Shown one piece after another: positions 55,071 through 63,284 of a DNA stretch of 64,000 bases. The stretch covers positions 1-64,000 of the forward strand of contig QJZC01000018.1 in assembly GCA_003247575.1 (NCBI GenBank), read 5' to 3'. The notes below the pieces were generated by a model. That model was not told the DNA's origin. It did not search any database and saw nothing but the letters and a program-made list of their open reading frames with translations. The stretch comes from Pseudomonadota bacterium. GTDB taxonomy: Bacteria; Myxococcota_A; UBA9160; SZUA-336. A program made the translations under genes and the position numbers. Within the stretch, counting starts at the first letter, position 1. Every line of letters begins with the position of its first letter.

Positions 55071-56035
55071 CGCAGCACCACCTCAATTTCTCTCTGTGAT
55101 TTGGAGTCTACGGCAATCCGCACCCGCGCGGGCGCAGACTGCAACAGGCTCCGGAGTAAGTCCGGAAGTCGCTCGGACGCTGTGACTGGAATGTCGTTCA
55201 CAGCCAGGATTTCCTCTCCTTCGCGCAGCGCGACCTTCTGCAGCAACGCCTCCAACACGGGTTGCCCGGCCACCGCCTGAAATGGGGCCTCATCCAGGGC
55301 GACCTGCACGGCCGTCGCCGAGAAGCGAGGTGTACTCGCGCTTGTCCGCAAGCCCAGTTTACGCGCGAAGGGGCTGTTTTCGCTAGGTAGTTCGCGCTCG
55401 GCGATGCTCGGCGGAGGGGCCTGCCGTGGGGCCGCCGGGGGCGGCGGAGGTGCCGTCAGCGCGGCGATCCTGACGGCCAGCTGAGGCGAGGCGACCGCGA
55501 CGAACGCAGGCGGTGGCGGCGGAATCACCTCGACGGTCGCGGAGCTGCGCTTTCCACGTTGCAGCATAGCGAGAGAGGCCGGGGTCTCCGGCTCCGCCAT
55601 GTTGATTGCCTCACGCTTGCCCTGGTTCAGCACCACGATGCGACCCTTCTCGATGCGCTCGACTTGCACACCTCCTTGCAGGGTCTGAGAAACCGAGATT
55701 ACGTCTACTCGGCCCGTGGAGTCCTCGACGATGGCACTTGCCACTTCGGCGGGCCCAGCCACTGTGCCGAGTACCTTGAGCTTCAGCTGGCTCTCTTCGA
55801 TCACCTCTTCGATCGGGGTGGCTGGAACGGCCCCCTCGGGCACCCGGAACAGATTCCGGCTTCCGATGACTGCGTAGCGGCTGAAGGCGGTCTGCGCTCG
55901 GCGGATCGGCTCCAGCGGGACGAACTGGACCTCGGGCACACCCTTGCCGCGGAGAGGCGCGCTCAGGCCGACGACGAGCACGGCAATCAGCGTCCACAGG
56001 GCGTACTGCGCGGCCTTGATTCCGTTCGAAATCAT
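55067..56035 (-). CDS. Second GspC-like protein
   Basis: 322 residues; ATG at 56035 with GAAGGAA upstream. One N-terminal TM (AAQYALWTLIAVLVVGLSA), then the homology region: YAVIGSRNLFRVPEG and KLKVLGTVAGPAEVASAIVEDSTGRV, a Pro-rich linker (APPPPPAAPRQAPPPSIAE), and a C-terminal domain that looks like a degenerate PDZ (LREGEEILAVNDIPVT ... APARVRIAVDSKSQREIEVVLR). GspC links the inner-membrane platform to the secretin N0 domain. Its stop overlaps gspD. It is a distant paralogue of the gene just upstream, with ~25-30% visual similarity in the HR region. Confidence 0.82.
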   Translation of the reverse strand: MISNGIKAAQYALWTLIAVLVVGLSAPLRGKGVPEVQFVPLEPIRRAQTAFSRYAVIGSRNLFRVPEGAVPATPIEEVIEESQLKLKVLGTVAGPAEVASAIVEDSTGRVDVISVSQTLQGGVQVERIEKGRIVVLNQGKREAINMAEPETPASLAMLQRGKRSSATVEVIPPPPPAFVAVASPQLAVRIAALTAPPPPPAAPRQAPPPSIAERELPSENSPFARKLGLRTSASTPRFSATAVQVALDEAPFQAVAGQPVLEALLQKVALREGEEILAVNDIPVTASERLPDLLRSLLQSAPARVRIAVDSKSQREIEVVLR

Positions 56036-56113
56036 GCCGTTCCTTCGCTCGGTTGTCCGCGTGTGGAGCGTCGCGCGGGCGAGATCGCTCGTTTCGAAGG
56101 TGCTCGCGTCATG

Positions 56114-57013
56114 TCAGTTCGGTCCGAAGCCTGCATCCAGTACGCTCCTCGGAAGCACGATCTCACGCTGACGTCCGCTGGCGTCCTCGATGGTGAGAAC
56201 CGGATCGGATCCGTCCGCCAGGGTTGCAATCGCGCCCAGACCGGGCGTGTCCCCACCGAGCGGGATGCCGTTGATTGCCGCTACTCGGTCCCCGACCTGA
56301 ACCCCGAGGTCCCCGAGCGGGCTGCCGTCGTTGATTCGAGTCACGCGTATGCCGTTCAAGCGGCCTTCGTCGTCGCGATCGGCTGCGAAGCGCCCGAGCG
56401 AGCTCATGCTGCGCATTACGCCGAGCATTTCGGCGCCAGAGTTGATGCGCGCATTGCGGAGTGAATCGAGCGTCGGACCGGTGCCGCCGTTGCGGGCGCG
56501 ACGGGGATCAGGGATGTCCGAGTCGGGTGACGAGCTCGTCGCTTCCTCGTCGAGCAGGAGTGCCTCGCGGCGTCCCTGGTGCTCGATCACGATGCGCCGC
56601 TGCTCGATGCCCACCACGACCGCCTTCCCATCTGCGAGCGTGTCCTTGATCCCCAGGGCCAGAACCTCGCCCGTCGTGTCCCGAACCAGAGCCGAGGACT
56701 CGAGCTGACCTGCGCGTTCCTTGCCGATGACCACGGTCCCGAGCAGCAACGCGTTGAGCTTCGTCTCGACGATCTCCTCTTCGACGGGCGCCTCGGGGGC
56801 TTCGACGGGGCGCGCGACAGCGAAGAGATTGCGCTCGCCGATGAGCTTGTAATCAGAGAAGGCCCCGCGTGTGCTCCCGGCAGCCGCTAGGGCCGGAGGG
56901 AGGGTAACGGATGGTGACTGGGAGAGCGCGAGCGGAGACACCGCCATCCAGACGAGTACGAGCGCCCCGATGAGCAGGCAAATCTGGACGCCCTTCAGTG
57001 CAAGTCCCAGCAC
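56114..57013 (-). CDS. gspC: Type II secretion protein C with PDZ domain
   Basis: 299 residues from a GTG at 57013 (GGGGAGG upstream). TM anchor (ICLLIGALVLVWMAVSPLAL), then the GspC homology region DYKLIGERNLFAVARP ... KLNALLLGTVVIGKERAG, a linker, and a C-terminal PDZ domain with NDGSPLGDLGVQVGDRVAAINGIPL. First gene of the T2SS operon. 78 bases separate it from the second gspC-like gene. GspC senses and gates the secretin and confers substrate specificity. Confidence 0.87.
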   Translation of the reverse strand: MLGLALKGVQICLLIGALVLVWMAVSPLALSQSPSVTLPPALAAAGSTRGAFSDYKLIGERNLFAVARPVEAPEAPVEEEIVETKLNALLLGTVVIGKERAGQLESSALVRDTTGEVLALGIKDTLADGKAVVVGIEQRRIVIEHQGRREALLLDEEATSSSPDSDIPDPRRARNGGTGPTLDSLRNARINSGAEMLGVMRSMSSLGRFAADRDDEGRLNGIRVTRINDGSPLGDLGVQVGDRVAAINGIPLGGDTPGLGAIATLADGSDPVLTIEDASGRQREIVLPRSVLDAGFGPN

Positions 57014-57441
57014 TTCCGCATCCTCCCCACGTTTGAATTGTGTACGAACGGCCGCATCGACTCCGACGTCTCGAGCTTCGCACTCCTGCGGGGGACGCTG
57101 CGAGCGCGTCCAAATCTGACCCCGCTGACTCCGCGATCCATTCCCGGGCGCGCGGAGCGGGCACGTAGAATGAGGCCAGCGAACAAATGCCCTGCGATTT
57201 CGGTTAGATCGCAGGGCACCCCCCGCTTACGGAGTCTACGCGGAGCGCCCGCGGGCCGCAATTCCAAAGCCTCCACCAGCCCCTCCCATACTATATCCGG
57301 CCTTCCCGCGCACCGATGGGTCGTCGCACTTGCGCAGCTCCTACCGACAGTCTGCGCGCCTTGAGCTCCGTGGTGCGTTGTCCACTGGAACGCGGGGAGG
57401 AAGACTCGCTGGGCACACGCCGGGTGCGGTACAGTGAGACC
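57014..57441. other. 428-bp divergent promoter region of the T2SS operon
   Basis: Between the T2SS start (minus) and the small membrane protein (plus). The frame that crosses it on the plus strand (57316 on) is Arg-rich and unlikely to be coding before 57442. It contains one strong 11-bp hairpin (listed separately). Otherwise I see no clear promoter, RNA gene or repeat. A regulator of secretion could bind here. Confidence 0.5.
57188..57218. promoter_or_regulatory. 11-bp perfect inverted repeat in the T2SS divergent region
   Basis: TGCCCTGCGAT (57188-57198) and ATCGCAGGGCA (57208-57218) form a perfect 11-bp stem with a 9-base loop. It lies 175 bases upstream of gspC. On the minus strand it is followed by TTTGTT, so it may be a terminator for a minus-strand transcript, or else a palindromic regulator site; there is no gene on the minus strand upstream in the shown part to terminate. 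Confidence 0.55.
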
Positions 57442-57888
57442 GTGCCCGAGTCCAGACTATTCGCCGTGCTCTCCGGTCTTGCCGCGGGAGCTGCCGGAAT
57501 CCTGCTCGTGGCCGCCTTGGGTGTGCTCTGGCGCTGCGGCGGCTCTCTGCACCGAGCGCTCTGGCTCGGGCGGCCGCTGATGCAGATTCAAGCGCTCGAG
57601 CGAGGTGCGATCGTTCCGCAGGAGGGCCTGCTGCTGCGAGTCTCCTTCTCTGAGCCATCCCTCGTGGCCACTGAGACGTTCCGCTGTGAGCTCAACGGTG
57701 TCGATGTCACGGCTCGCATGCTGAACCTCGATGCGACGGGAGTCAGCGGCCCTCTGCACCCCCTGCATGAGGGGGTCAACACGCTGAGAGTGGGGGTATT
57801 CGGCTCTGGCTGGCTGGGGGGCTGGGTCGAGGACGTGATCGAGCTCGAGGTCCGCGCGCGGACGATGCTCTACTGGGATCGTGCCTAG
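57442..57888 (+). CDS. Hypothetical protein with one TM helix and beta-sandwich domain
   Basis: 148 residues from a GTG at 57442; the upstream open frame looks non-coding, but the start is weakly supported. One TM helix (LSGLAAGAAGILLVAALGVLWRCGG) is followed by an extracytoplasmic segment rich in strands: GLLLRVSFSEPSLVATETF, LNGVDVTARM, LHPLHEGVNTLRVGVFGSG. This resembles an Ig-like or CARDB-type strand pattern. There are no catalytic residues. It lies upstream of dnaK on the same strand with 144 bases between; function unknown. Confidence 0.6.
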   Translation: MPESRLFAVLSGLAAGAAGILLVAALGVLWRCGGSLHRALWLGRPLMQIQALERGAIVPQEGLLLRVSFSEPSLVATETFRCELNGVDVTARMLNLDATGVSGPLHPLHEGVNTLRVGVFGSGWLGGWVEDVIELEVRARTMLYWDRA

Positions 57889-57901
57889 CCGCCGTGCTCG
57901 C

Positions 57902-57929
57902 TTGACACCCAGAGGCCGGGACCTAGCCT
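57902..57929 (+). promoter_or_regulatory. Putative dnaK promoter
   Basis: TTGACA at 57902-57907 (perfect -35 hexamer), 16-base spacer, then TAGCCT at 57924-57929 as a modest -10. It is 104 bases before the dnaK ATG. CTTGACA also partly resembles the sigma-32 -35 element, but the downstream CCCCAT-like element is poor, so heat-shock control is not shown. Confidence 0.4.
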
Positions 57930-57941
57930 TGGTAGCGGTTT

Positions 57942-57962
57942 CAAGTGGTGTCTAACTACTTG
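57942..57962. promoter_or_regulatory. Imperfect inverted repeat upstream of dnaK
   Basis: CAAGTGGT (57942-57949) and ACTACTTG (57955-57962) match 7 of 8 bases as an inverted repeat around a 5-base centre. It sits just downstream of the putative promoter, where an operator would act. It is not the CIRCE sequence bound by HrcA. Confidence 0.35.
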
Positions 57963-58032
57963 TTTTAACGGCACATTTAGGCTTTTCCTCGCGTCGCGCG
58001 GCGGCGTGAGGCTCGCCAGGGGGTCCGAGAAC

Positions 58033-59943
58033 ATGGGTAAGGTCATCGGTATCGATCTGGGTACCACCAACTCCGTCGTCGCCGTCATGGAGGGCAAGGA
58101 CCCGAAGGTGATCGCCAACGAGGAGGGTGCGCGCACGACTCCGTCTGTAGTTGGCTTCCCGCAGGACGGTCAGCGCTTGGTCGGGCAGATCGCCCGGCGC
58201 CAGGCCATCCAGAATCCGGTGGGAACGATCTTCTCGATCAAGCGCTTCATGGGACGCCGGTACGACGAGGTGACCTCCGAGATGAAGCTCGTGCCGTATA
58301 CGGTCAAGCAGGACCCGAAGGGGTTGGCCGTGGTCGAGGTGAAGGGCAAGGAGTACACACCGGTCGAGATCTCGGCCATGGTGCTCCAGAAGCTGAAGGC
58401 CTCGGCGGAGGCCTACCTGGGCGAGAAGGTCACCCAGGCCGTGATCACCGTACCCGCCTACTTCAACGACGCTCAGCGCCAGGCGACGAAGGATGCCGGC
58501 AAGGTCGCCGGGCTCGAGGTTCTGCGGCTCGTGAACGAGCCGACGGCTGCATCGCTCGCCTACTCACTGGACAAGAAGTCCGAGGAGCGCATCGCAGTCT
58601 ACGACCTCGGCGGTGGTACCTTCGACATCTCGATCCTCGAGGTCGATGAAGGGGCCATCGAGGTCTCGGCCACCAACGGCGACGGGCATCTAGGCGGCGA
58701 CGACTTCGACGATCGGATCATTCGCTACCTCATCGACGAGTTCAAGAAGGATCAGGGCTTCGATCTGTCCAAGGACCCCATGGCCATGCAGCGCCTCAAG
58801 GAGGCGGCCGAGAAGGCCAAGATCGAGCTGTCCGGTGTCACCGAGACCGAGATCAATCTGCCCTATATCACCGCCGATCAGAACGGCCCCAAGCACCTGA
58901 ACCTGCGCCTGTCCCGTGCGAAGTTCGAGCAGATGGTCGAAGACCTGATCGAGAGGACGCGCGGCCCGGTCATGCAGGCCTGCAAGGACGCGGGCATTCG
59001 CCCCAACGAGGTCGACGAGGTGATCCTGGTCGGGGGTTCGACCCGAATCCCCAAGGTGCAGGAGTTCGTACGCACGATCTTCGGGAAGGAGCCCAATCGG
59101 AGCGTGAACCCGGATGAGGTCGTGGCGATCGGGGCCGCGGTGCAGGCGGGCGTCCTCTCCGGTGAAGTTTCAGACGTCGTGTTGATCGACGTTACGCCGC
59201 TGTCCCTCGGGATCGAGACCTACGGCAGCGTGATGACCCGGCTGATCGATCGGAATACGAACATCCCGACGCGCCGCTCTCAGACGTTCTCCACTGCAGC
59301 GGACAATCAGCCGCAGGTGGAGGTCCACGTGCTCCAGGGTGAGCGCGAGATGGCCAGCGACAATCGCAGCCTCGGTCGCTTCGTGCTCGACGGAATTCCG
59401 CCTGCGCCTCGCGGGGTTCCCCAGATCGAGGTCACGTTCGACATCGATGCGAACGGCATCGTCTCGGTGTCGGCGAAGGATCAGGCTACGGGCAAGGAGC
59501 AGTCGATTCGGATCGAGGACTCGAGCCAGCTGTCCGAGAACGACATCGAGAAGATGGTGCAAGATGCGAAGGCGCACGCCGAGGAGGACTCGAAGCGTCG
59601 TGAGCGGGTAGACGCGCACAACCAGCTCGATACCACCATCTACCAGGCCGAGAAGCTGATTCGCGAGAATCGCGAGAAGATTCCGGCCGCCGAGGTGTCG
59701 AAGGTCGAAGCTCTGATCGAGGAAGCGAAGCCGCTGCTCGACAAGCCCGAGGTCGGGGCCGAGGACTACAAGAGCAAAGCGGAGGCCATCGGAACGATCA
59801 TGCAGCAGATCGGCCAGTCGTTGTACCAGCAGGAGGCTGCGAGCGCCGCAGAGGGCGGGGCAGCCGAAGGGCCGGGAGATAGCTCGGCGAGCGGTGCTGG
59901 GAACGACGACGTCGTGGATGCGGACTTCACAGAGGAGAAGTAG
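58033..59943 (+). CDS. dnaK: Chaperone protein DnaK (Hsp70)
   Basis: 636 residues from the ATG at 58033. ATPase domain (1-380) with [28 protein letters not shown] and [13 protein letters not shown]; substrate-binding beta domain (~390-500) with [11 protein letters not shown] and [14 protein letters not shown]; helical lid (~505-600); and an acidic disordered tail ending [13 protein letters not shown]-driven chaperone for folding and disaggregation. grpE and dnaJ are not adjacent, so this is not the usual hrcA-grpE-dnaK-dnaJ operon. It is followed by lon, another proteostasis gene. Confidence 0.98.
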   Translation: MGKVIGIDLGTTNSVVAVMEGKDPKVIANEEGARTTPSVVGFPQDGQRLVGQIARRQAIQNPVGTIFSIKRFMGRRYDEVTSEMKLVPYTVKQDPKGLAVVEVKGKEYTPVEISAMVLQKLKASAEAYLGEKVTQAVITVPAYFNDAQRQATKDAGKVAGLEVLRLVNEPTAASLAYSLDKKSEERIAVYDLGGGTFDISILEVDEGAIEVSATNGDGHLGGDDFDDRIIRYLIDEFKKDQGFDLSKDPMAMQRLKEAAEKAKIELSGVTETEINLPYITADQNGPKHLNLRLSRAKFEQMVEDLIERTRGPVMQACKDAGIRPNEVDEVILVGGSTRIPKVQEFVRTIFGKEPNRSVNPDEVVAIGAAVQAGVLSGEVSDVVLIDVTPLSLGIETYGSVMTRLIDRNTNIPTRRSQTFSTAADNQPQVEVHVLQGEREMASDNRSLGRFVLDGIPPAPRGVPQIEVTFDIDANGIVSVSAKDQATGKEQSIRIEDSSQLSENDIEKMVQDAKAHAEEDSKRRERVDAHNQLDTTIYQAEKLIRENREKIPAAEVSKVEALIEEAKPLLDKPEVGAEDYKSKAEAIGTIMQQIGQSLYQQEAASAAEGGAAEGPGDSSASGAGNDDVVDADFTEEK

Positions 59944-60054
59944 CCCTCGTCTTCGCAACCTAGATCGAGAACCCCTCGGATCGCGCCCCCTGCGCCGTCC
60001 GTGACTGACCTCGAGCCACTGGCCCTCGGGCCAGCGGCTCGGGAGGCCGACTGC

Positions 60055-62517
60055 ATGACCGACGACGTGTATCCGAGTTCTTGCGATCCGGTGCGAGCGA
60101 CGGCCCAGGACGATCCGTCCGGGGGTGATCCGGAGTCCGACGGCCCGCAGAATCCCGTGGACGATGATGCTGGGGAAGCCGAAGAGGGCGAGTCGAGAGC
60201 CTCAGAGCGCCGTGTTCTGCGCGTGCTACCCCTTCGCAACACGGTGGTGTTTCCCGGGCTGATCAACCCGATGGTGGCGACCACGCCACGCGCACGGCAG
60301 CTGGTCGAGGATGCTGCGAAGGACAAGGATCTACTGGTCACAGTTTGTGCGCGCGATCCGAGCATCGAGGAGCCCACCCCGGACGACCTCTATCAGGTTG
60401 GAACCGCGGTCCGGATTCTGCGGCTGGTGCCGTCGGACGACGGCGGCCAGCGCATCTACGTCCAAGGCGTTCGTCGCGCCCGCATCGACAACTACGTGGA
60501 GCGAGATCCATATCTGCGCGCCGAGGTGACCCTGCTCGACGAGCGTACTGATTCGTCGCTCGTGACTGAGGCGGTGCATCGGTACGTAGCCCAGCAGTTC
60601 CTCGCTCTGACGGAGGGCTCCTCCACGGTGAACGAGGCCGTGCGAACCCTGGTGTCCAGCATCGACGACTCCGCGGTATTGTCCGATCAGGTCAGCTCCC
60701 ACATGAGCCTATCGCTCGAGGACCGCCAAGAGCTACTCGAGCTGGTCGATGTACGCGCGCGCCTCGAGCGGCTTTCGGAGCATCTTGCACGCGAGGTCGA
60801 GGTGCAACGAATGGAGCGCGAGATCCGTGAGGAAGTGCAGGAGGAGCTATCGCGTAGCCAACGCGAGTACGTTCTACGCGAGCAGGCGCGCGCAATTCGC
60901 CGCCAGCTAGGTGAAGCCGATCAAGGGACCGATCAGATCGAGGTCCTGAGCAAGCGCATCGGTGAGGCCGGCCTGCCCGAATCGGTCCGCGCCCGCGCCG
61001 AACGCGAGCTGACCCGCCTCGGGAGCATGCCGCCTGGCGCGATGGAGGCCGCCACGATCCGGACGTATCTGGAGTGGATCTCCGAGCTGCCCTGGTCGAA
61101 GGAGAGCGAGGAGAGCCTCGACGTCGCGCGTGCTCGCGGCGTGCTCGATGAAGACCACTACGACCTCGAGAAGGTCAAGGAACGCATTCTCGAGTTCATC
61201 GCCGTGCTGCGCCTGAAGCGCGATCTGCGCGGTCCCATTCTCTGCTTCGTAGGACCGCCGGGTACGGGCAAGACATCGCTCGGTAGGTCGATCGCGCGCG
61301 CTACGGGCCGCGAGTTCGCGCGGCTGGCTCTGGGCGGGGTGCGCGACGAAGCAGAGATCCGCGGGCACCGACGCACGTACATCGGCGCCCTGCCAGGGCG
61401 CGTGATCCAGACACTCAAGCGGGTCGGAACCCGCAACCCGGTGATCATGCTCGACGAGATGGACAAGCTCGGCACCGACTTTCGGGGCGATCCAGCCTCT
61501 GCGCTCCTCGAAGTCCTCGACCCGGAGCAGAACCGCGAGTTCAGCGATCACTTCCTCGAAGTTCCCTTCGATCTGTCGAAGGTGCTGTTCATCGCAACGG
61601 CGAATCTGCTCGACCCGATTCCTCCCGCGCTCCGCGATCGCATGGAGGTGATCGAGGTCCCAGGGTACGTAGAAGAGGACAAGCTGGCGATTGCGCGCCG
61701 TTATCTCCTGCCGAGGCAGCTCGAGCGGCACGGGCTCAAGGATGCGGCGCCGCATTTCTCGGACGAGACCTTGCAGACGGTGATCCGCAGCTACACGCGT
61801 GAAGCGGGTCTGCGCAACCTGGAGCGCGAGTTCGGGAAGATTGCTCGCAAGCTCGCCCGGGCCTACGTCGAGACGGGCCAAGTCGCGAGCGAGGTGACCC
61901 CAGCTGAGATTCACAAGCTCCTCGGGCCCAAGCGCTACGAAGCAGAACTGGCGGGTCGCGGGGAGATTCCGGGCGTTGCGATCGGGCTCGCCTGGACTCA
62001 GGCCGGCGGCGAGATCTTGTTCATCGAAGCGACCCGTATGCGTGGAAGTGGCAAGCTGAAGATCACCGGCCTGCTCGGTGACGTCATGCGCGAGTCCGTC
62101 GAGACGGCCGTTGCAGCCGTGCGCTCGCGGTGCAAGGAACTCGGGATCGAGCCCGAGGTATTCAAGGACGATCTGCACGTGCACATTCCAGCGGGTGCCA
62201 CTCCGAAGGATGGTCCCAGCGCGGGCGTAGCTCTCGTTTGCGCGCTGACGAGCCTGCTTCTCGAACGCTCGATGCCCCCCGATCTAGCCATGACGGGAGA
62301 GATCACCCTGCGCGGGAGAGTGCTTCCCGTGGGAGGCATCAAGGAGAAAGTGTTGGCGGCAAAGCGCGCGGGTGTGAGGCGAGTGCTGATTCCGACACAG
62401 AACCGCAAGGATCTGGTAGACATCGCTCCGGAGCGACTCGAGGGATTGGAGGTAGTTCCGGTGGAGCGAATCGAGGACGTGTTGCGGATCGCATTCGGTG
62501 TGGAGATTTCGGGGTGA
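60055..62517 (+). CDS. lon: Lon protease
   Basis: 820 residues from the ATG at 60055, behind GGGAGG; the GTG at 60001 would add 18 residues. N-terminal LAN domain starts RVLRVLPLRNTVVFPGLINP after an acidic ~50-residue extension. AAA+ module: FVGPPGTGKTSLGRSIA (Walker A), VIMLDEMDKLG (Walker B). Protease domain with catalytic Ser in PKDGPSAGVAL and Lys in GGIKEKVLAAKRAG. ATP-dependent degradation of damaged and regulatory proteins; often heat-shock controlled, fitting its place behind dnaK. The stop overlaps the next gene's GTG. Confidence 0.97.
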   Translation: MTDDVYPSSCDPVRATAQDDPSGGDPESDGPQNPVDDDAGEAEEGESRASERRVLRVLPLRNTVVFPGLINPMVATTPRARQLVEDAAKDKDLLVTVCARDPSIEEPTPDDLYQVGTAVRILRLVPSDDGGQRIYVQGVRRARIDNYVERDPYLRAEVTLLDERTDSSLVTEAVHRYVAQQFLALTEGSSTVNEAVRTLVSSIDDSAVLSDQVSSHMSLSLEDRQELLELVDVRARLERLSEHLAREVEVQRMEREIREEVQEELSRSQREYVLREQARAIRRQLGEADQGTDQIEVLSKRIGEAGLPESVRARAERELTRLGSMPPGAMEAATIRTYLEWISELPWSKESEESLDVARARGVLDEDHYDLEKVKERILEFIAVLRLKRDLRGPILCFVGPPGTGKTSLGRSIARATGREFARLALGGVRDEAEIRGHRRTYIGALPGRVIQTLKRVGTRNPVIMLDEMDKLGTDFRGDPASALLEVLDPEQNREFSDHFLEVPFDLSKVLFIATANLLDPIPPALRDRMEVIEVPGYVEEDKLAIARRYLLPRQLERHGLKDAAPHFSDETLQTVIRSYTREAGLRNLEREFGKIARKLARAYVETGQVASEVTPAEIHKLLGPKRYEAELAGRGEIPGVAIGLAWTQAGGEILFIEATRMRGSGKLKITGLLGDVMRESVETAVAAVRSRCKELGIEPEVFKDDLHVHIPAGATPKDGPSAGVALVCALTSLLLERSMPPDLAMTGEITLRGRVLPVGGIKEKVLAAKRAGVRRVLIPTQNRKDLVDIAPERLEGLEVVPVERIEDVLRIAFGVEISG

Positions 62518-63284
62518 GAGCCGCGGGATGTGTGATCGCGCTGTGCCTCGGCGGCTGTGTGCTGACTTCTACCTACGAGGCCGAGGTCGCTCGCGTACGC
62601 GCTCTCGAGAAGAGCGTAGCTTCCGAGCGTGCGGAGCGTACAGCTCTGGAACGACGCCTGTCGGACTTGTCGAAGGAGCGGGAGTCGCTCGAACTCACCA
62701 GCTCGTCGCTCGAACAGCAACGGACCGAGCTGATGGAGCGCAATGAGGATTTGAGGGTCGCGGGCCAGCAGCTGGAGCAGCGTCTGGAAGAAGAGCGGAT
62801 CGCCCGCGAGCAAGCTGCGGCCCAGGTTCAGTCGCTCTCTGGCACGTATCAGAGCCTGGTGGATGAGCTCGAGAACGAGGTGCAGTCGGGGCGGATCGAG
62901 ATTCAGCGTCTCCAAGGCAGACTCCAAGTGCGCGCGCTGGACCGGATCCTTTTCGCGAGCGGTAGCGCGGAGATCACGCAGGAGGGTGAGAACGTGCTCA
63001 CGCGCGTTGCCAAGCAGATCCTGAAGCTTCCCGATCAATCCGTGCGCGTAGAAGGCCACACCGATAACGTTCCGATCTCCACCGCACTCTTTCCCTCGAA
63101 CTGGGAGCTCTCCGCAGCTCGCGCAGCTCGTGTAGTGCGCGCCTTCGAAGCGGCGGGAGTTCCGTCCGATCGTCTCGAGGCCGTTGGATTCGGGCCCAAT
63201 CGACCGCTCGAGAGCAACGACAGCGGCAAGGGAAGATCCCGCAACCGACGCATCGAGATCGTGCTGGTGCCTGTCGAGGGGTGA
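62514..63284 (+). CDS. OmpA-type peptidoglycan-binding lipoprotein
   Basis: 256 residues from a GTG at 62514 overlapping the lon stop (GTGA). Lipoprotein signal with lipobox CLGGC. A coiled coil of ~110 residues (from EVARVRALEKSVASERAE to RIEIQRLQGRLQ) then a C-terminal OmpA/MotB-like domain (~145-255): DRILFASGSAEITQEGENVL, VRVEGHTDNVPI, LSAARAARVVRAFEAAGV and RSRNRRIEIVL. The Asp and Arg that bind diaminopimelate are kept. It likely tethers outer membrane to peptidoglycan, with a long coiled spacer. Confidence 0.9.
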   Translation: MRAAGCVIALCLGGCVLTSTYEAEVARVRALEKSVASERAERTALERRLSDLSKERESLELTSSSLEQQRTELMERNEDLRVAGQQLEQRLEEERIAREQAAAQVQSLSGTYQSLVDELENEVQSGRIEIQRLQGRLQVRALDRILFASGSAEITQEGENVLTRVAKQILKLPDQSVRVEGHTDNVPISTALFPSNWELSAARAARVVRAFEAAGVPSDRLEAVGFGPNRPLESNDSGKGRSRNRRIEIVLVPVEG

